Origin: Schizochytrium sp. CCTCC M209059
Taxonomy: Eukaryota; Sar; Bigyra; Thraustochytrida; Thraustochytriidae
Assembly (NCBI GenBank): GCA_000818945.1
Contig: KN805411.1
Location: 26,067 to 90,066 of the forward strand
DNA: 64,000 nucleotides
Reading direction: 5' to 3'
The notes beneath the pieces are model-generated. The model saw only the letters and a program-made list of their open reading frames with translations, was not told where the DNA came from and did no database searches. The position numbers and the translations under genes were made by a program. Below, piece by piece: positions 1 to 11,504 of the stretch (its first letter is position 1; every line of letters starts with the position of its first letter).

Positions 1-2459
1 CCCCCCCCCTTCCGTCGTGCTTGCTTGCTTGCTTGCTCTCCAAGACCAAAACAGAACTTGCTGCGCATGGCAAATCTGTGGGTCCCTTTACCAACTTGGC
101 CGTCTGGCGGCGGTTACATGCGCAACATTATGGCTGACGCTTCATCCACTCTTGCCTCGCTGGTCATTTCTTAAAAGGGATCACCACGCAGCGCAATGGT
201 TTAAACCTCACCCTTGGTACGTTCTAGCTCTCATCAGCATCTTGCATCGCTTTGCCCTTGCAAACTCTCTACTTATATGTATGGATCTGTGTCGTCACGT
301 TACAAAGCCTTCGCTATATTGCAACGCGGACTAGCCCGAGGCAATAAGTTTGTGGAAACATCCGTGGGCTACTTCTTCATTAAATTGTTGCGATCGAGCA
401 GGCACAGTGCCCCGACGGTGTCCCACGCGGTTTTCATTCACCACTGCGAACTTGTCGAGCTTGTTCCAGCAATGAACGAGACGCCTCTCATTTCCTTTTT
501 CCGGGCTGCAGGAACAACGATGATTTCGGTGTGTTCTGCAAGTTGACACGTTTGCTGCCTTTGGATGTGAATTTGTCTTGCGCGACTCGCAGCAAAACTG
601 CTTGTGCTCACCAAGCGCTCGCTGTACCACATGGTACTCATCAATTCGCTTCCTTTGTCAGAAAATAAGAGTATTAGTCCTGGGAGATAGATCAGACCGA
701 GTATGCCGTCACGCTGACGACGATAAAAACTTTGCGACAATAGAGAACATCCACTCGGGCTAAAAAGAAGTACTCTTCGCATCGATATTGCGTTCTTTGT
801 TGTGCTCAGGGGCACGCAATAGCACGCCATACTCACGTTTTTCTCACTCTTGCAAAAGCTTTTGCAAACGTCAATCGGGCTCCCGAACAGAAAGTTGCCG
901 AGACCCGGCCCTCGTGCTGAGGCAGACTGAAAGTCATCGACCGCAGACCCGAAGCACTCTAGCTGAAGAAGCCACAATTGTATTCAAGATCCACTCTATT
1001 TCCACTACATGCTATACAAACCAAGTCGTCCTTGCAACCAAAAACCAACCACGTTCTAACCTGCTCTTGGACAAGAAATTCCGAGCTTTGGCGTTCGAAA
1101 GAGAACGATTCCGTCGCTCTCACTTGTTGTGCTCACGAGGGATTCTCCGAAGTGCCCAAGCTCAAATCTTGTCATCCTCGCCGAGTATGCCCCTTTAGCA
1201 TTGGTATCCGAGCATTTCTCCTGCCCGTCCAGCCCAGCTTGACGCTCGCCTGGCGAGCGCGAGCTCTGGTACACTTATTTCTTATTCTGTGAATCATGCT
1301 TGTGAGACTGTGTGCTTTTCTATTCCTTCAAAAACTTTCTTGCTAGACACCACCACCTGCAGTCTTCTCAGGTACCGACCGCTGTGTGTCGCAAAACTTT
1401 TGACGCAAGTTGCGTCGATCACGCAAGCTGTGTTCGCGAAACTCAGCCTTTCCAAACTCCTTGGGGAAGTGCACGACATTGCTTCGCCATTCCTTGTGGC
1501 TGGCTGACTGACTGCCCGTGACCTTGGCCGTTGCCGGTCCTTCCTCGTGTGAACTGCGGTGTAGCACTTTCAACGGCGAGTCATGCACGCGCGCAGTGTC
1601 TTCTTCTCTCGCGCTAGATGGAGTTGACTTCATGAGTTCTACTATTCTTAGCGTTTCTGGTTGATACGACATTTGTTGAATGATTGTGATGACTTGCACC
1701 ACCGAGCATGGTGTTGAAGAGAGTGAAAACTTCTGTCATTCGCCGCCTTTGTAAATTGAGAGGACTGTATTCGCATCGCAATCGCTCACTCTATCACAAT
1801 TTCGCATAAAATCCTGTGTATGAGGAGATCAGGCTCTCGCAAGAGATTTGACTTAGATCTCGCGTTGTTGAGGAGGAACAAAAATTTGTTTCTTTCTAGA
1901 TTGCCACGACAGGAAAACACTTGACAAGGCCTTGCACATTGCAGCAAAATGACGTGAGGGTACGTACATGGATCAATGAGCAATTCTTGGACGCACCAAG
2001 CCATATTGTTCAAGCATCCTCAGTTTCACAGCTCCGACAATGTAATGGGCCAAACTCGCGACAGCCGTACAAAGCCGGGTCGGCCCGAACTCACAGGTGT
2101 TGTTCAAACCGAGAACCATATCGTGAAGCAGTTTTACGTACTGTCGCCCCAACATATCTTTCGGCACTCTTGGCCACACAACACCCAAACGTTGCGCGAA
2201 ATAAGACCTATGGAGATTGCATTTTTACGAGCATCTGCGATTTCTTTCGACCCAAATTGTATTGCGCATGAGACCCTCCAAAAGACATGCTGCGACTGAT
2301 TTTACACAGCCATCTCAGGATCTGAAGAGCGCAGGTATGTAAAATCGAGCGCTATAGTGGGTAAGTCGCCGCTGGAGGGTCTCAAGGTCCAGATAGAGAC
2401 GGGAAAGTGCGACAGTCTGTATACTAGGGAGATGGACGTCCACAGACGACGCTTCGCGA

Positions 2460-2815
2460 ATGCATAATTAAAATGAAATCTATTCTCTTCCAGCTTTACA
2501 TAGACTCTTTTATTATACTATGCAATTAGCGAATAGGTCATTCAACAAGCATTTTATCTTCTATTTGACATTTGAATTGTTTTGCACTCAAAACCATACT
2601 ACGTTTTATTCGAATCAAAAACATGATTTCAATATTTTAATATAATAACAAGTCAAAATACGTAATATAGTCAATAAATAATTTTTTATCGACTATTTAT
2701 GAGTAATTATTTTACTCGGTATTATATAAATTATCAATAGTTTTTTAGATTTTGCATTACTTATGTAGAAATGCTAAATTATTTAAGTTATTTTGTGTAT
2801 GAAAAATACGCTGAG
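2460..2815. other. AT-rich island
   Basis: Roughly 350 bases made almost entirely of A and T, with many stops in all frames, in a window that is otherwise clearly GC-rich. It ends abruptly near 2820, where very GC-rich sequence starts. A hairpin-capable inverted repeat follows immediately (2871-2900). I see no terminal repeats, ORF or target-site duplication to call it a transposon. It could be a replication or matrix-attachment type element or the decayed remnant of an insertion. Confidence 0.5.
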
Positions 2816-2870
2816 CTGTAGTCTTGGAGTGGTCGCGCCCGGCGAAGCCCGAACAAGTCGGGGTCGGCGC

Positions 2871-2900
2871 GCGTGTACGCGTCGAACGACTCGTACACGC
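2871..2900. repeat. 9-bp inverted repeat (hairpin)
   Basis: GCGTGTACG at 2871-2879 is exactly complementary to CGTACACGC at 2892-2900, leaving a 12-nt loop. It sits in the GC-rich flank just after the AT-rich island. There is no adjacent gene for which it would be an obvious terminator. Confidence 0.5.
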
Positions 2901-4457
2901 TAGGCGCGGGGCGAACGTGGTATGTTCACGTCCGAAAACTTAGATTCTAAATAGAATACTCTTCGCGTCCTTGCACGCGGGGAGGCGGGAGCTATCGCGC
3001 CCCTCGGTCTCCGTCGCGTAGCGAAGGCTCGCGGTGGCTCGCTTTCGTGTGCACCCGAAGAGCGGCTGCTGCGTAAGAAAGAGAGAAATCAGAGATTCCT
3101 GATGGATGTCTCTTCGAATTCAATTTCTCTCCGGCGCCGACGGCCGGCTCAGGCCGCGCGGACGAGCGGGCGTCCCCGTTGCCTGCGCGCGGCCAACTCA
3201 GCGTGCACAGGCCGACGGGCGTCCCTGTCACCTGTGCGCAGCTGGGCCGCCGGCGCTCACGCAGCCGTCTAGTTGCGCAGAAGAAGCGGAGTCTCAGATG
3301 CTGCTGACAAGCGGGTGAGGAGGAAGTAAGATAGGTGATTGATTTATCTGATATGAGGCCAGGAATTTTCTCTCTCTTTCCTCATAGAGGACGTGACAAA
3401 GGCCAGGACTATAGTGCGCCATGATGAGGCTTGGACATCTATTTTTCATGTGCGCAGGCAGCTTAATCGATTCAACATTTGACCAGGGAGTCGTGCTCAA
3501 CCATTTGTGGTGAATGCGTGCGCTTGAATCTTCCCTCCACTGCACGTTTGCGTGCTGTGCAAATCAGTTGTCGTTGCCTTTTTTTTGTGGTCTTGTGATT
3601 TGCGCTGATTGATATTTGCACGCGTGTGCTGATTCCTGCGAGAGACCGGATGGGTATATCGATTCCCTCGGTTCTTTAACGGTTGGACTTCGGAATGAGC
3701 ACGAAGTCGTTATATTGGAATTCCCACGCTTAGTTTGGTGCTGGTAGGTTGATCGAGGCGCGGAAATGTTGATATATGGATGAAACACACAAGAGATGCA
3801 TCGCTTGTGAGGACAGTCTGCGCAGTACAGATAAGCTTATTTGAGATATCTGAGCAAGTAAGGTAGCTAGCTCTCGATGTTTGGAGGCAGAAGCTGCACC
3901 AATTTGTCGAATTGTAAAACTATCGTCAAGATGTCTTTCGACGAATACCAAAGTGCTGAATAAAGGCAGCTCATGCATGTTTGCCACGTGTCAAATTTCG
4001 CCTGAGGTTGATTAAGAGCACTCTGGCCTTGGTTTCTGCTTCTATTTCTCTTTTCACTTGCTCCCTCGGTCGTAAAGAAACGTGATGTTACATGCATTGA
4101 TCACATCAGCAAAAAAGTCGTGCACTTTTGTTTGATTTGAATTCACTCGCGAGCAAGACAATTTAGATTCAATTCAACCAAAACGCATGCTCGCAGGCTG
4201 ACTGACTGCTGCTGGCCGTCAAGCCTTTTCCGTACGTAGCCTTCTTTTTTTTTTCCACACAGCGTGAGCAACTACGATGCATCCCATGATTCACGTTTGC
4301 TTTTCTTTTCTTTTTCTTGTCTTATTCCGTTGTCGGTTGAACGTGCGAGACAGAAAAAGCAAGCAAGCAAGCAAGTAAACAAGAAACCCGGGGAAGTCCG
4401 GCGCACGCGAGACGCGCGTGTGCGCACGCGCGTGCGTGCTAGCCTACGACAGCCGGT

Positions 4458-7121
4458 ATGGACGCTCACGCGCCTCTCACGGAGGAAAAACAGCACGAGC
4501 TGAGACGTGGAAATGCGTTAGACCAAAGAGAAGAAGACGAGCACCCTGCGAGCCCAGCGACGCAGGAGCGAGCTACTGCAGAGCAGGCGTGTCTTATGCT
4601 CACGGCAGAGTACCTCGCAAGCCATGGTCACTTTGAAGCCCTACGCGAGCTAGAGCGCGACGCCAAAAGAGACCTCGTCTTCTTTCGCGACAGCAGCGAG
4701 GATGCAGGAGAAGAGGTTGACTTTCTCCGCGAGCTTGTTCTCGAGGGTAGATTCCAAGACGTCGAAAGAAGCCTTGCTGTCGTTGATGGGTCCCATCAGG
4801 AGGACCTTTTTGATGCATCGCGTGCTCTGTATTGCGTTCGCAGGCAACGCCTTCTGGAGCTTATAAACAATGATCCTCCCCCAGGGGCAAAAGTCTTGCG
4901 CGCTGCCTTTGCCGCTGCGCGAGACCTCAATGTCGCCTCTGCCCAGGAGATAAACAATCTTCGTGCAATGCTTACAAACATGAAAACCCCTCAAAATTGG
5001 AGCCCTGTCAAAGGCCGCTATGAGTGCGTCGACGAGCTCTTGCACGCATGCGGCCTCTTCCAACTCGCTCGGCATCCAGAGTCATGCACGCGCATGCGAT
5101 GCTCTTCACAAGGTCCTCCGGGGCTTCTCTCGCTCGTCTGGGGCCGATGCGAGGAGTTTTATTCTCCACAAGAGATTGAAACGTCCCCCTCAAAGCGGCG
5201 CGTTAACAGAGACCCAAGAGACCATAGACCACTGCCTCGCCGTCGTCGCAGTAAACAAGAGGAGGAGGGGAGCGAGCTCCCTGGCCCTCGCGCCGAGCGT
5301 ACAGCCGCGGGTACGGGGGAACAAGTCATTCGCGGAGGCGGACTGGCTTTCGACGTCGTTCTCGACGATGCAACCGCCAAACGCCTTGCGAGAGGAGCCC
5401 CCGACGCCCTACAGCAACAGGCCGCAGGCACCTCTCCGCTTCGGGCTTTGCGACCGTTACCGCAAAAACCCTCTACTTCACCCGCAGACGTGGCATATCC
5501 GCAAAATCGCGAAGACGGTGACGGTGCTGGAATGAGAGGTGCCGAGCAACAAACACGAAGCGTAACCCCAAACAAAAACACTTCTTCTCCTCTGGCAAGC
5601 CAAATCGAAAACTTGGCTTCGGAACTTCACCAACTCAAAGCACAATTAGCAGATGCGAAACAGAACCAAGCTCCAACGCAGTCAGCATCACCTGCACGCT
5701 CAGCTCACAGCAGCCGTCAGAATAGCTCGCCTATCAAAGATGCTGCGCAGAGCGAAATTATCCACTTCGATGATGCCAATAAAGGCTTTGGCGACGAAGC
5801 AGCACCTCCTCCCCTCCAGGATCTGTCCAATCAGCCGCCGGTTCGTCGCTCAATCGGGTTTGTCAAGCCTCCAGTAAGCTCGACAAAGATGGACGCGCCA
5901 CAGAGGTCTCCAATGCAGCGGTCGCATCTCTCCCGGCAAAAGTCGGAGATGCTTCGAGCATCATCACAAAGGTGGACGATCGAAGATGGGTCACGTCTTG
6001 CAGATTTGGCTCTGGACTTGCGACCGTGCGTGTGTATGCTTGACGAAGCAGGACAGCCGATTCGCGCCGTGGCATTTGGCAGCACGGGGCGTGCTGCCGC
6101 CTTTGGGACGAACGGCCAATGCATTGCCATGACAAAAATTCCCTCGGTGTCTACGCTAAACGCAGCAATGTCGCGCGCAGAGCCTCTTGCAATTCAAGGG
6201 AATGTACATGGCTCTGCGCTTGTCCATGGCCATGCCACGGAAACTGCATTTCCACATCTCACCTATGTCGAGGAGAACAACCCCCCAGACCTGCGCCTGC
6301 AGCGAGAGTTTCTTCGTGCAAGAAATGCTCACCATGGTAGTGTATATGCTCTAGATTGGGCCCCGGGAAACGATGACTTGCTCGCATCAGGATCGAACGA
6401 CAAGTCTGTCAAGCTCTGGCGCCTCCGTGAGGCCGAAACCGCTGCAGAAAAGTCGCAACTCGACCCCGTGCTGCAAATGCACGGACACAAAAGCACGGTG
6501 CGGGCTGTTGCCTTTGTCGATGCGCAGACGCTGGCCTCAGCAGGGGGCGGGGACAATGCACTGCGTCTCTGGGACATCTCCACGGGGGAGATTGTTGCGC
6601 TACTGCGAGGGCACAGCAGCGCCGTTTTCGCTGTAGACACTTGCTCTGTCGATCGTCTCGTCTCGGGCTCCGGAGATGGAACCATCCGGTGCTGGGATCC
6701 CCGACAGCGCGAGGCCCCCTGCTTGACGTTGCGGGGCCCTGGGGCACAGCGTGGAATCCACGCAGTTGCCAGCAGTACCCAGTCTCCATGGACACTTGCG
6801 TCTGGTCACGAAGATGGCATGTGTCGCGTCTGGGATCTTCGCGCCCAAAAGACGCTCTTTCAGGCGCAGACACATGATGACGAGGTGCGCTCGCTTTCCA
6901 TGAGTGAGGACGGAAGGTGGCTTCTTTCGGGCTCGTTTGATGGTACAGTCGGGCTGCTTGACACGGAAGCTTTTGCGCAAGGCATCGTCGCTCGTTTCCA
7001 GGGCCACCGCGACAAGGTGCTGACGGTCAAGTGGCTTCCAGATCGACCTGGATTTAGTTCTACAAGCGCAGACGCAACGGCCAAGCTGTGGGCACTTCCT
7101 GAACCGCTCAGACGTGTATAG
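4458..7121 (+). CDS. WDR47: WDR47-like LisH/CTLH/WD40 protein
   Basis: An intronless 887-residue protein. The N-terminus has a LisH-like helix pair (about residues 40-65), then a CTLH-type segment with the motif FLRELVLEGRF (about 90-145), the arrangement of the WDR47/nemitin family. Residues about 170-510 are low-complexity, Ser/Gln/Pro-rich and probably disordered. A seven-bladed WD40 propeller fills about 520-885, with clear blade ends such as DKSVKLW, NALRLWD, GTIRCWD and ATAKLW. Animal WDR47 binds microtubules and its partners and acts in neuronal and ciliary microtubule organisation; a microtubule role here is inferred from homology. The start is the first in-frame ATG, and the LisH motif follows within 40 residues. 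The next gene is convergent, with its stop 148 bases away. Confidence 0.85.
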   Translation: MDAHAPLTEEKQHELRRGNALDQREEDEHPASPATQERATAEQACLMLTAEYLASHGHFEALRELERDAKRDLVFFRDSSEDAGEEVDFLRELVLEGRFQDVERSLAVVDGSHQEDLFDASRALYCVRRQRLLELINNDPPPGAKVLRAAFAAARDLNVASAQEINNLRAMLTNMKTPQNWSPVKGRYECVDELLHACGLFQLARHPESCTRMRCSSQGPPGLLSLVWGRCEEFYSPQEIETSPSKRRVNRDPRDHRPLPRRRRSKQEEEGSELPGPRAERTAAGTGEQVIRGGGLAFDVVLDDATAKRLARGAPDALQQQAAGTSPLRALRPLPQKPSTSPADVAYPQNREDGDGAGMRGAEQQTRSVTPNKNTSSPLASQIENLASELHQLKAQLADAKQNQAPTQSASPARSAHSSRQNSSPIKDAAQSEIIHFDDANKGFGDEAAPPPLQDLSNQPPVRRSIGFVKPPVSSTKMDAPQRSPMQRSHLSRQKSEMLRASSQRWTIEDGSRLADLALDLRPCVCMLDEAGQPIRAVAFGSTGRAAAFGTNGQCIAMTKIPSVSTLNAAMSRAEPLAIQGNVHGSALVHGHATETAFPHLTYVEENNPPDLRLQREFLRARNAHHGSVYALDWAPGNDDLLASGSNDKSVKLWRLREAETAAEKSQLDPVLQMHGHKSTVRAVAFVDAQTLASAGGGDNALRLWDISTGEIVALLRGHSSAVFAVDTCSVDRLVSGSGDGTIRCWDPRQREAPCLTLRGPGAQRGIHAVASSTQSPWTLASGHEDGMCRVWDLRAQKTLFQAQTHDDEVRSLSMSEDGRWLLSGSFDGTVGLLDTEAFAQGIVARFQGHRDKVLTVKWLPDRPGFSSTSADATAKLWALPEPLRRV

Positions 7122-7269
7122 GCTTCCTACGTTTATGGCTGTCGAGCACAGGGGAATGACGGACTGTGAACCAAATATAAACAAAAACGAAGAAAGACTG
7201 ATCAACCACAAGTCAAGGAGATGTTCATTACTACACTCACTATACCTAGAGCCAGAAACCAAGAGGAAT

Positions 7270-10056
7270 CTAGCTAGCGTATTCAAAGGTGACGAGCATC
7301 ATCTGCTCCATTTTAAATCTGATGCGGAAGGACCCGTTGGAGAGCTTGGAAACCGAGACTTGGCCCTCGGTGGCCGAAGTGCTCGGTGAGGTAACGACGG
7401 CGCGAATAATGTCAGCGCCATCCGGGTGCATCGAGTGAACGTCCAGCTTGATCGTGCGCGAAGACTTGCGAACAGGCTGCTTGAGGCCGTCGTAATTGAC
7501 CACGTAGAGGTGCTGCACGTTGTCGTAGACCTCGGAGGCGTCGACAAAGAGATTGTCAGCATTATTGACGCTAATGGTGTCTTCGATGTAGTCAAAGAGC
7601 ACGTCCGTAATTTTCTTGAGGACAGCCTTGCGCTTTTTGTTGTTGAGAAAGACATTCTGAGGAACAATCGAGCTTTCGTATATGCCGGTACCTTGACCAA
7701 AACTAGCAGCCTTGCCGGAGAACTCATTGAGGGTATCAGAAAGCGGGTTGTTAGACTTGGACACTGTGGCGCCGTATTGCGTGATCGAGGCCGGAAGAGG
7801 CGATCCCGTCACCAAGAGCACGCCGCCAGCCTTAACCCAGGCGTTGATGACCTCGATTGCCTCCGTGCCGAGGGCGGCCACGGATGCGAGCCAAAGGACC
7901 TCGACGCCTTCGAGATCGGATGCCATGATGCTAATTTCCGGAACCACCTTGAAGGGCACGTGCAGCAGCTGCAGCGCGAATGCGGCACCGCGGTAGGCAG
8001 CAAGATGCTTGCACTTGAGCGCCGAGTCCCACGCACTCTCCGCCCACCACTCAATCTTTTTGTTCGGCGCCTTGGTGTCGACAAAGATGCCGTAGCCGCA
8101 GTCGTTATAGAGATCGTAGAGATCGCGCGAGCTTGAGCTGTGCAGAACGGCCACCTTGGCGCGGCGCGGGGCGTGGAAGAGCTCGCAGGTGAGGGGCTCA
8201 AGCCACTTGAACCACTGCTTGCGGAACTTGGTGCCCACGGAGTCGCTCAGATACGGTGCCTTATGCTCAAAGGGGTTCGTCCCCACTGCGAGAGCGCCTG
8301 CCATGATGATGGCGGCGTCCTGGCTCGTCTTGCCAATAGAAAAGGCCCACGTGGGACGTTCACGGTCGCAACCGCGCGCAAACTTGCGCATGGTGAGCTG
8401 GTTGCCAAAGTCCTGATGCGAAGAATACTGCATGGCCGTGTTGACGCTGACCGAGTCGATTTCCCAAATGTGGCTCATGCCCGGGACATCATAGGCAGCC
8501 ATGAGGCCGCCTTCAAGACCTGCGAGCGTTCCGTCGTAGTCTGCGGGGTACTGTTCGACCATGATGAGAAAGTCGTCATCGAGAGCCTCCCGAATGCGCG
8601 CCAGAAAGTCCGCTAGCGCGTAGTGGCGCCAGACGAGCCAGTACTTGAATTCATCTTGGCTGGAGAGCCAGTCGCTGGGCATGCCGGGCAGGGCGCAGCC
8701 ATTGGAGCCGCAAAGCCCGCGCTCCTTGCTCCAGGCGCGAAAGGCGTCCGCATCGCTGGCGCTGCCAAGGATCCACGGGCTTGCAAAGCCTTGCAGCACG
8801 GGCACGTCCAACACGCAGCCTGCGGCTCCTGTTGCCGCAAGTTTTTTCAGCCGCGCAATAATGTACTTGAAGTATCCATTGCTTGTGGGCGACATCCACG
8901 CGGACTCCATGTCATCGTCGAGCCAGAACGCCTGCGCGCCGTAAAACAGGTTTGGTGTTCCATCAAGACGGTATTGGAGCCACTCTGGGTGGGTCTTTCC
9001 GGCCGTGTCGTCGAGGTTGACACCGTTCTCCGTAATGATTTCCAGCGACGGGTAGTAAATCATCGTTTTCACTCCGAGGGCCTCGGCGTCGGCGGCAAAG
9101 TCCGCAATCCAGCCGGATTCTTCTTCAAAGGTGTCGTCCGGACGGTAGTAGCTCGACATGGGTGAGTCATAAAGGATGGTGTTGCATCCTTCGGCCAGTT
9201 TCTTCTTGATGAGCGCGATGCGCGCCGAACTTGACAGCTCAGTCTCGATGTACACGGCGCACAAAGCGCTCGAGTATGCCCAGCTTCCAAAGTCTGATCG
9301 TGGCGCCGCCGGGCACGTGTATTCAATCACGTCGCCGCCCGCGTTGCCGGGGGTCCCGTCACCATCGACGTCGCCGTCACCATCGCCGTCACCGCTACCG
9401 GAGGACTCGGGGACAGTGGCGCAGATCTCCATGAAATCGATTTGAAAGGCGTCATAAGCGTTGTTCGTGTTAAGCCTGAGCGTGAGCACGTTTCCGGTCG
9501 CGAGGGCCCCGGCGGCCGCCGAAGAGAAGGCCACGCTCGTCTCGGTCCAAACCCACGGGAGGGCGTCCGCATTCGACGTTACGGTCTTGTAGTTGCCGCC
9601 CGCGGTCAGCGCGCTGAGCGTCCACTTTTGGCGGGCGTACTTTTCGCCGCGGTAGTTCCAGTGCAGGTCCACTGCGGTCGCCTCGCCGAGGTCGAGGGCG
9701 TCCTCGTCAAAGGCGAACTCGATCGAGAAGGCGGCCTTTTTGGACTTGGGGATGAACTCGACGTAGTCGCTGGCGAAGTCGCCCGACTCGTCGTTCACGA
9801 GCGGGTCGCTTTGGTCGCCCTCGAGGTTGGCGGCGGTCTGCCCGTACCCGAGGTGGGCCTTGCCATTCAGCGCTGTCACGGCCGTCGGCGTCGCGCACAC
9901 GGTCTCCAGGTCCGCCGAGCTGCTCGCCAGCGCGCGCCTGCGCGACCTCGTCGAGACCCTGCGTCCACGGGCAGCGTCCGCGGCGCCCGCCTCGGCGCTG
10001 CAGACCACGAGGCCTGCTACGGCAAGCACGTGCGCGAGGGCGAGGAGGACCCGCAT
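7270..10056 (-). CDS. Secreted glycoside-hydrolase-like protein
   Basis: A 928-residue protein with a clear signal peptide (hydrophobic residues about 3-20, Ala-rich cleavage region). Residues about 50-215 look like a beta-sandwich of carbohydrate-binding type. A linker of alternating Gly-Asp (about 220-240) leads into a probable TIM barrel (about 250-650) with aromatic and acidic motifs such as GVKTMIYYPSLE, FWLDDDME and DFLIMVEQYPAD, typical of poorly characterised glycosyl-hydrolase-like barrels. A Rossmann-like segment follows (EVLWLASVAALG, about 740-790), similar to the glutamine-amidotransferase-like domain that follows the barrel in GH42-type enzymes. The C-terminus is beta-rich. The acidic residues are candidates for catalysis, but I cannot assign a GH family or substrate. 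It probably acts outside the cell or in the secretory pathway. It is convergent with the WDR47-like gene. Confidence 0.75.
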   Translation of the reverse strand: MRVLLALAHVLAVAGLVVCSAEAGAADAARGRRVSTRSRRRALASSSADLETVCATPTAVTALNGKAHLGYGQTAANLEGDQSDPLVNDESGDFASDYVEFIPKSKKAAFSIEFAFDEDALDLGEATAVDLHWNYRGEKYARQKWTLSALTAGGNYKTVTSNADALPWVWTETSVAFSSAAAGALATGNVLTLRLNTNNAYDAFQIDFMEICATVPESSGSGDGDGDGDVDGDGTPGNAGGDVIEYTCPAAPRSDFGSWAYSSALCAVYIETELSSSARIALIKKKLAEGCNTILYDSPMSSYYRPDDTFEEESGWIADFAADAEALGVKTMIYYPSLEIITENGVNLDDTAGKTHPEWLQYRLDGTPNLFYGAQAFWLDDDMESAWMSPTSNGYFKYIIARLKKLAATGAAGCVLDVPVLQGFASPWILGSASDADAFRAWSKERGLCGSNGCALPGMPSDWLSSQDEFKYWLVWRHYALADFLARIREALDDDFLIMVEQYPADYDGTLAGLEGGLMAAYDVPGMSHIWEIDSVSVNTAMQYSSHQDFGNQLTMRKFARGCDRERPTWAFSIGKTSQDAAIIMAGALAVGTNPFEHKAPYLSDSVGTKFRKQWFKWLEPLTCELFHAPRRAKVAVLHSSSSRDLYDLYNDCGYGIFVDTKAPNKKIEWWAESAWDSALKCKHLAAYRGAAFALQLLHVPFKVVPEISIMASDLEGVEVLWLASVAALGTEAIEVINAWVKAGGVLLVTGSPLPASITQYGATVSKSNNPLSDTLNEFSGKAASFGQGTGIYESSIVPQNVFLNNKKRKAVLKKITDVLFDYIEDTISVNNADNLFVDASEVYDNVQHLYVVNYDGLKQPVRKSSRTIKLDVHSMHPDGADIIRAVVTSPSTSATEGQVSVSKLSNGSFRIRFKMEQMMLVTFEYAS

Positions 10057-10256
10057 CTTTTCGACGCGGGACGCTTGAGCTTGGGCTTGGGCTTGGGCTT
10101 GGGCTAGCGGTCGCCGCGACGGCTGACCGACTGCCGCCGATGCGGCTCGCGGGCAAGCTTCGGGCTTTGCTTGGCTTGTTCTCCCTCTGTTGGGCTGCAG
10201 CTGTCTGGGCCCGAAGCAGGCAAAGTAGCGGCCGCACGTGCTGCATGCGCTGCTCC

Positions 10257-10308
10257 TCCTTCTTTCCTTCTTTCCTTCCTTCCTTCCTCCCTTCCTTCCT
10301 TCCTTCCT
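10257..10308. repeat. TTCC-rich microsatellite
   Basis: Imperfect tetranucleotide array of CTTC/TTCC units with a few CTTT and CCTC variants, upstream of the secreted hydrolase-like gene. Confidence 0.8.
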
Positions 10309-11229
10309 CGCTGAGCTCGGTCGCCATGGTCGCTGTCAGTGTGGTTGAGTCGAGCCCGTGCCGTGACAGACAGGCCGCTCTCTCCCTACCTACCGCGACT
10401 GGCAGAGAACGAAGAGCACGAGGCAACAACCAGAGCTCAGGCTGGCAGACAGAGTCCGGGACGTGCTGTGGCCGCCGCGCGACTCTGCGGGCAGCACGGG
10501 CGGCGGCGAGAGAGCAGAGTCTGCACGGGAGGGGCAGAGCACGAGAGAGAGAGAAGGAGGAAGAGCTCAGGCGAGAGAGTCAGCCGCAGGGAGGCAGGGA
10601 AAGAGGGAAGGAGGAGGAAAGGCCGAGGGGAGGAGGGGACGCGGAGGGAAAGGAAGATAGTAGATAGATAGTATCTGGCCTCGTGGGGCGGAGACGTACG
10701 TACGTACGCCTTCCCTACCATCCATCCGTCTATCTATCCGTCCAACTTGAAGCGAGAGTCGTCGTGATGGGCCACCGGCACCAAACCGTGACTGAGAGGG
10801 AGAATGAGAGGGAGGGTCCCAAGAGAGAGACAGAGAGAGAGAGAGAGAGCGAGAGAGAGAAGAGAAGGCTGGCGCGGCCATCCGTGCCGCTGGCCGGCGT
10901 CGTCGCTGTCACAACCTTGCTTACGTGCTTCTGCCCACCCACGCCGCAGTTGCAGTGCCCCGCCGACGATCGAGAGGCCCGGCCGCCAGCCATGCCATGC
11001 CGTGCCATGCCATGCCATGTGCAAATCGAAAGAGAAAGAAAAAGAAGAAGAAGAAGAGGAAGAAGAAGGAGTACGCCTAGATTGCCGCCTTCTCTCCTCA
11101 GTCACGATCCTCGTGCCTCTGCCACGTGCATGCACCACCCGATGTGGCGCCCCGGAACCACAGCTCGAAGCAGCACGCATTTACAGTTAGTACTAGCCTA
11201 GCATGCTAGCAGGCGGGCTATAGCTGGCT

Positions 11230-11231
11230 TT

Positions 11232-11275
<44 letters not shown>

Positions 11276-11278
11276 TCC
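11230..11278. repeat. CTTT microsatellite
   Basis: About twelve uninterrupted CTTT units, ending just before an isolated ATG at 11288 that opens only a low-complexity frame. Confidence 0.9.
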
Positions 11279-11452
11279 TATCTGTCCATGGCCACTGCCG
11301 AGATCGAGATTGAGGGCACTAGCAGCAGCAGCGACAGCGACTTTGGCGACCGCCACCTGCGACAGAAACCCTCCTCCCTCCCTCCCTCTGCCTGCCTCCT
11401 CGCTTCCTTCCCTCGCTCGCGCGCAGACGAGCACGGGCCGGGTCTCGTGCCT

Positions 11453-11453
11453 G

Positions 11454-11504
<51 letters not shown>
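11453..11504. repeat. CTGT microsatellite
   Basis: About thirteen CTGT units in an uninterrupted run. In translation it gives a Cys-Leu-Ser-Val repeat, which explains the long artefactual open frames over it. Confidence 0.9.

Larger units (their letters stand above)
1..4457. other. Gene-free stretch before the WDR47-like gene
   Basis: No reading frame here looks like protein: the open frames are short, overlap on both strands and lack domain-like composition. The stretch opens with a short CTTG microsatellite (about 19-37) and contains an AT-rich island (about 2460-2815) that gives way abruptly to GC-rich sequence. A pyrimidine tract ending in CACACAG at about 4240-4262 resembles a 3' splice acceptor and could belong to a 5' UTR intron of the next gene, but no donor was identified. 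A short AAGC microsatellite lies at about 4345-4375. Promoter and UTR sequence of the WDR47-like gene is probably in the last few hundred bases. Confidence 0.6.

Noticed and set aside
2460..2815. AT-rich island as a transposon or organelle insertion
   Set aside because: No terminal repeats, ORF or recognisable organelle gene.
9442..10107. 221-codon plus-strand frame opposite the secreted hydrolase-like gene
   Set aside because: Mirror frame of the signal-peptide gene; no own features.
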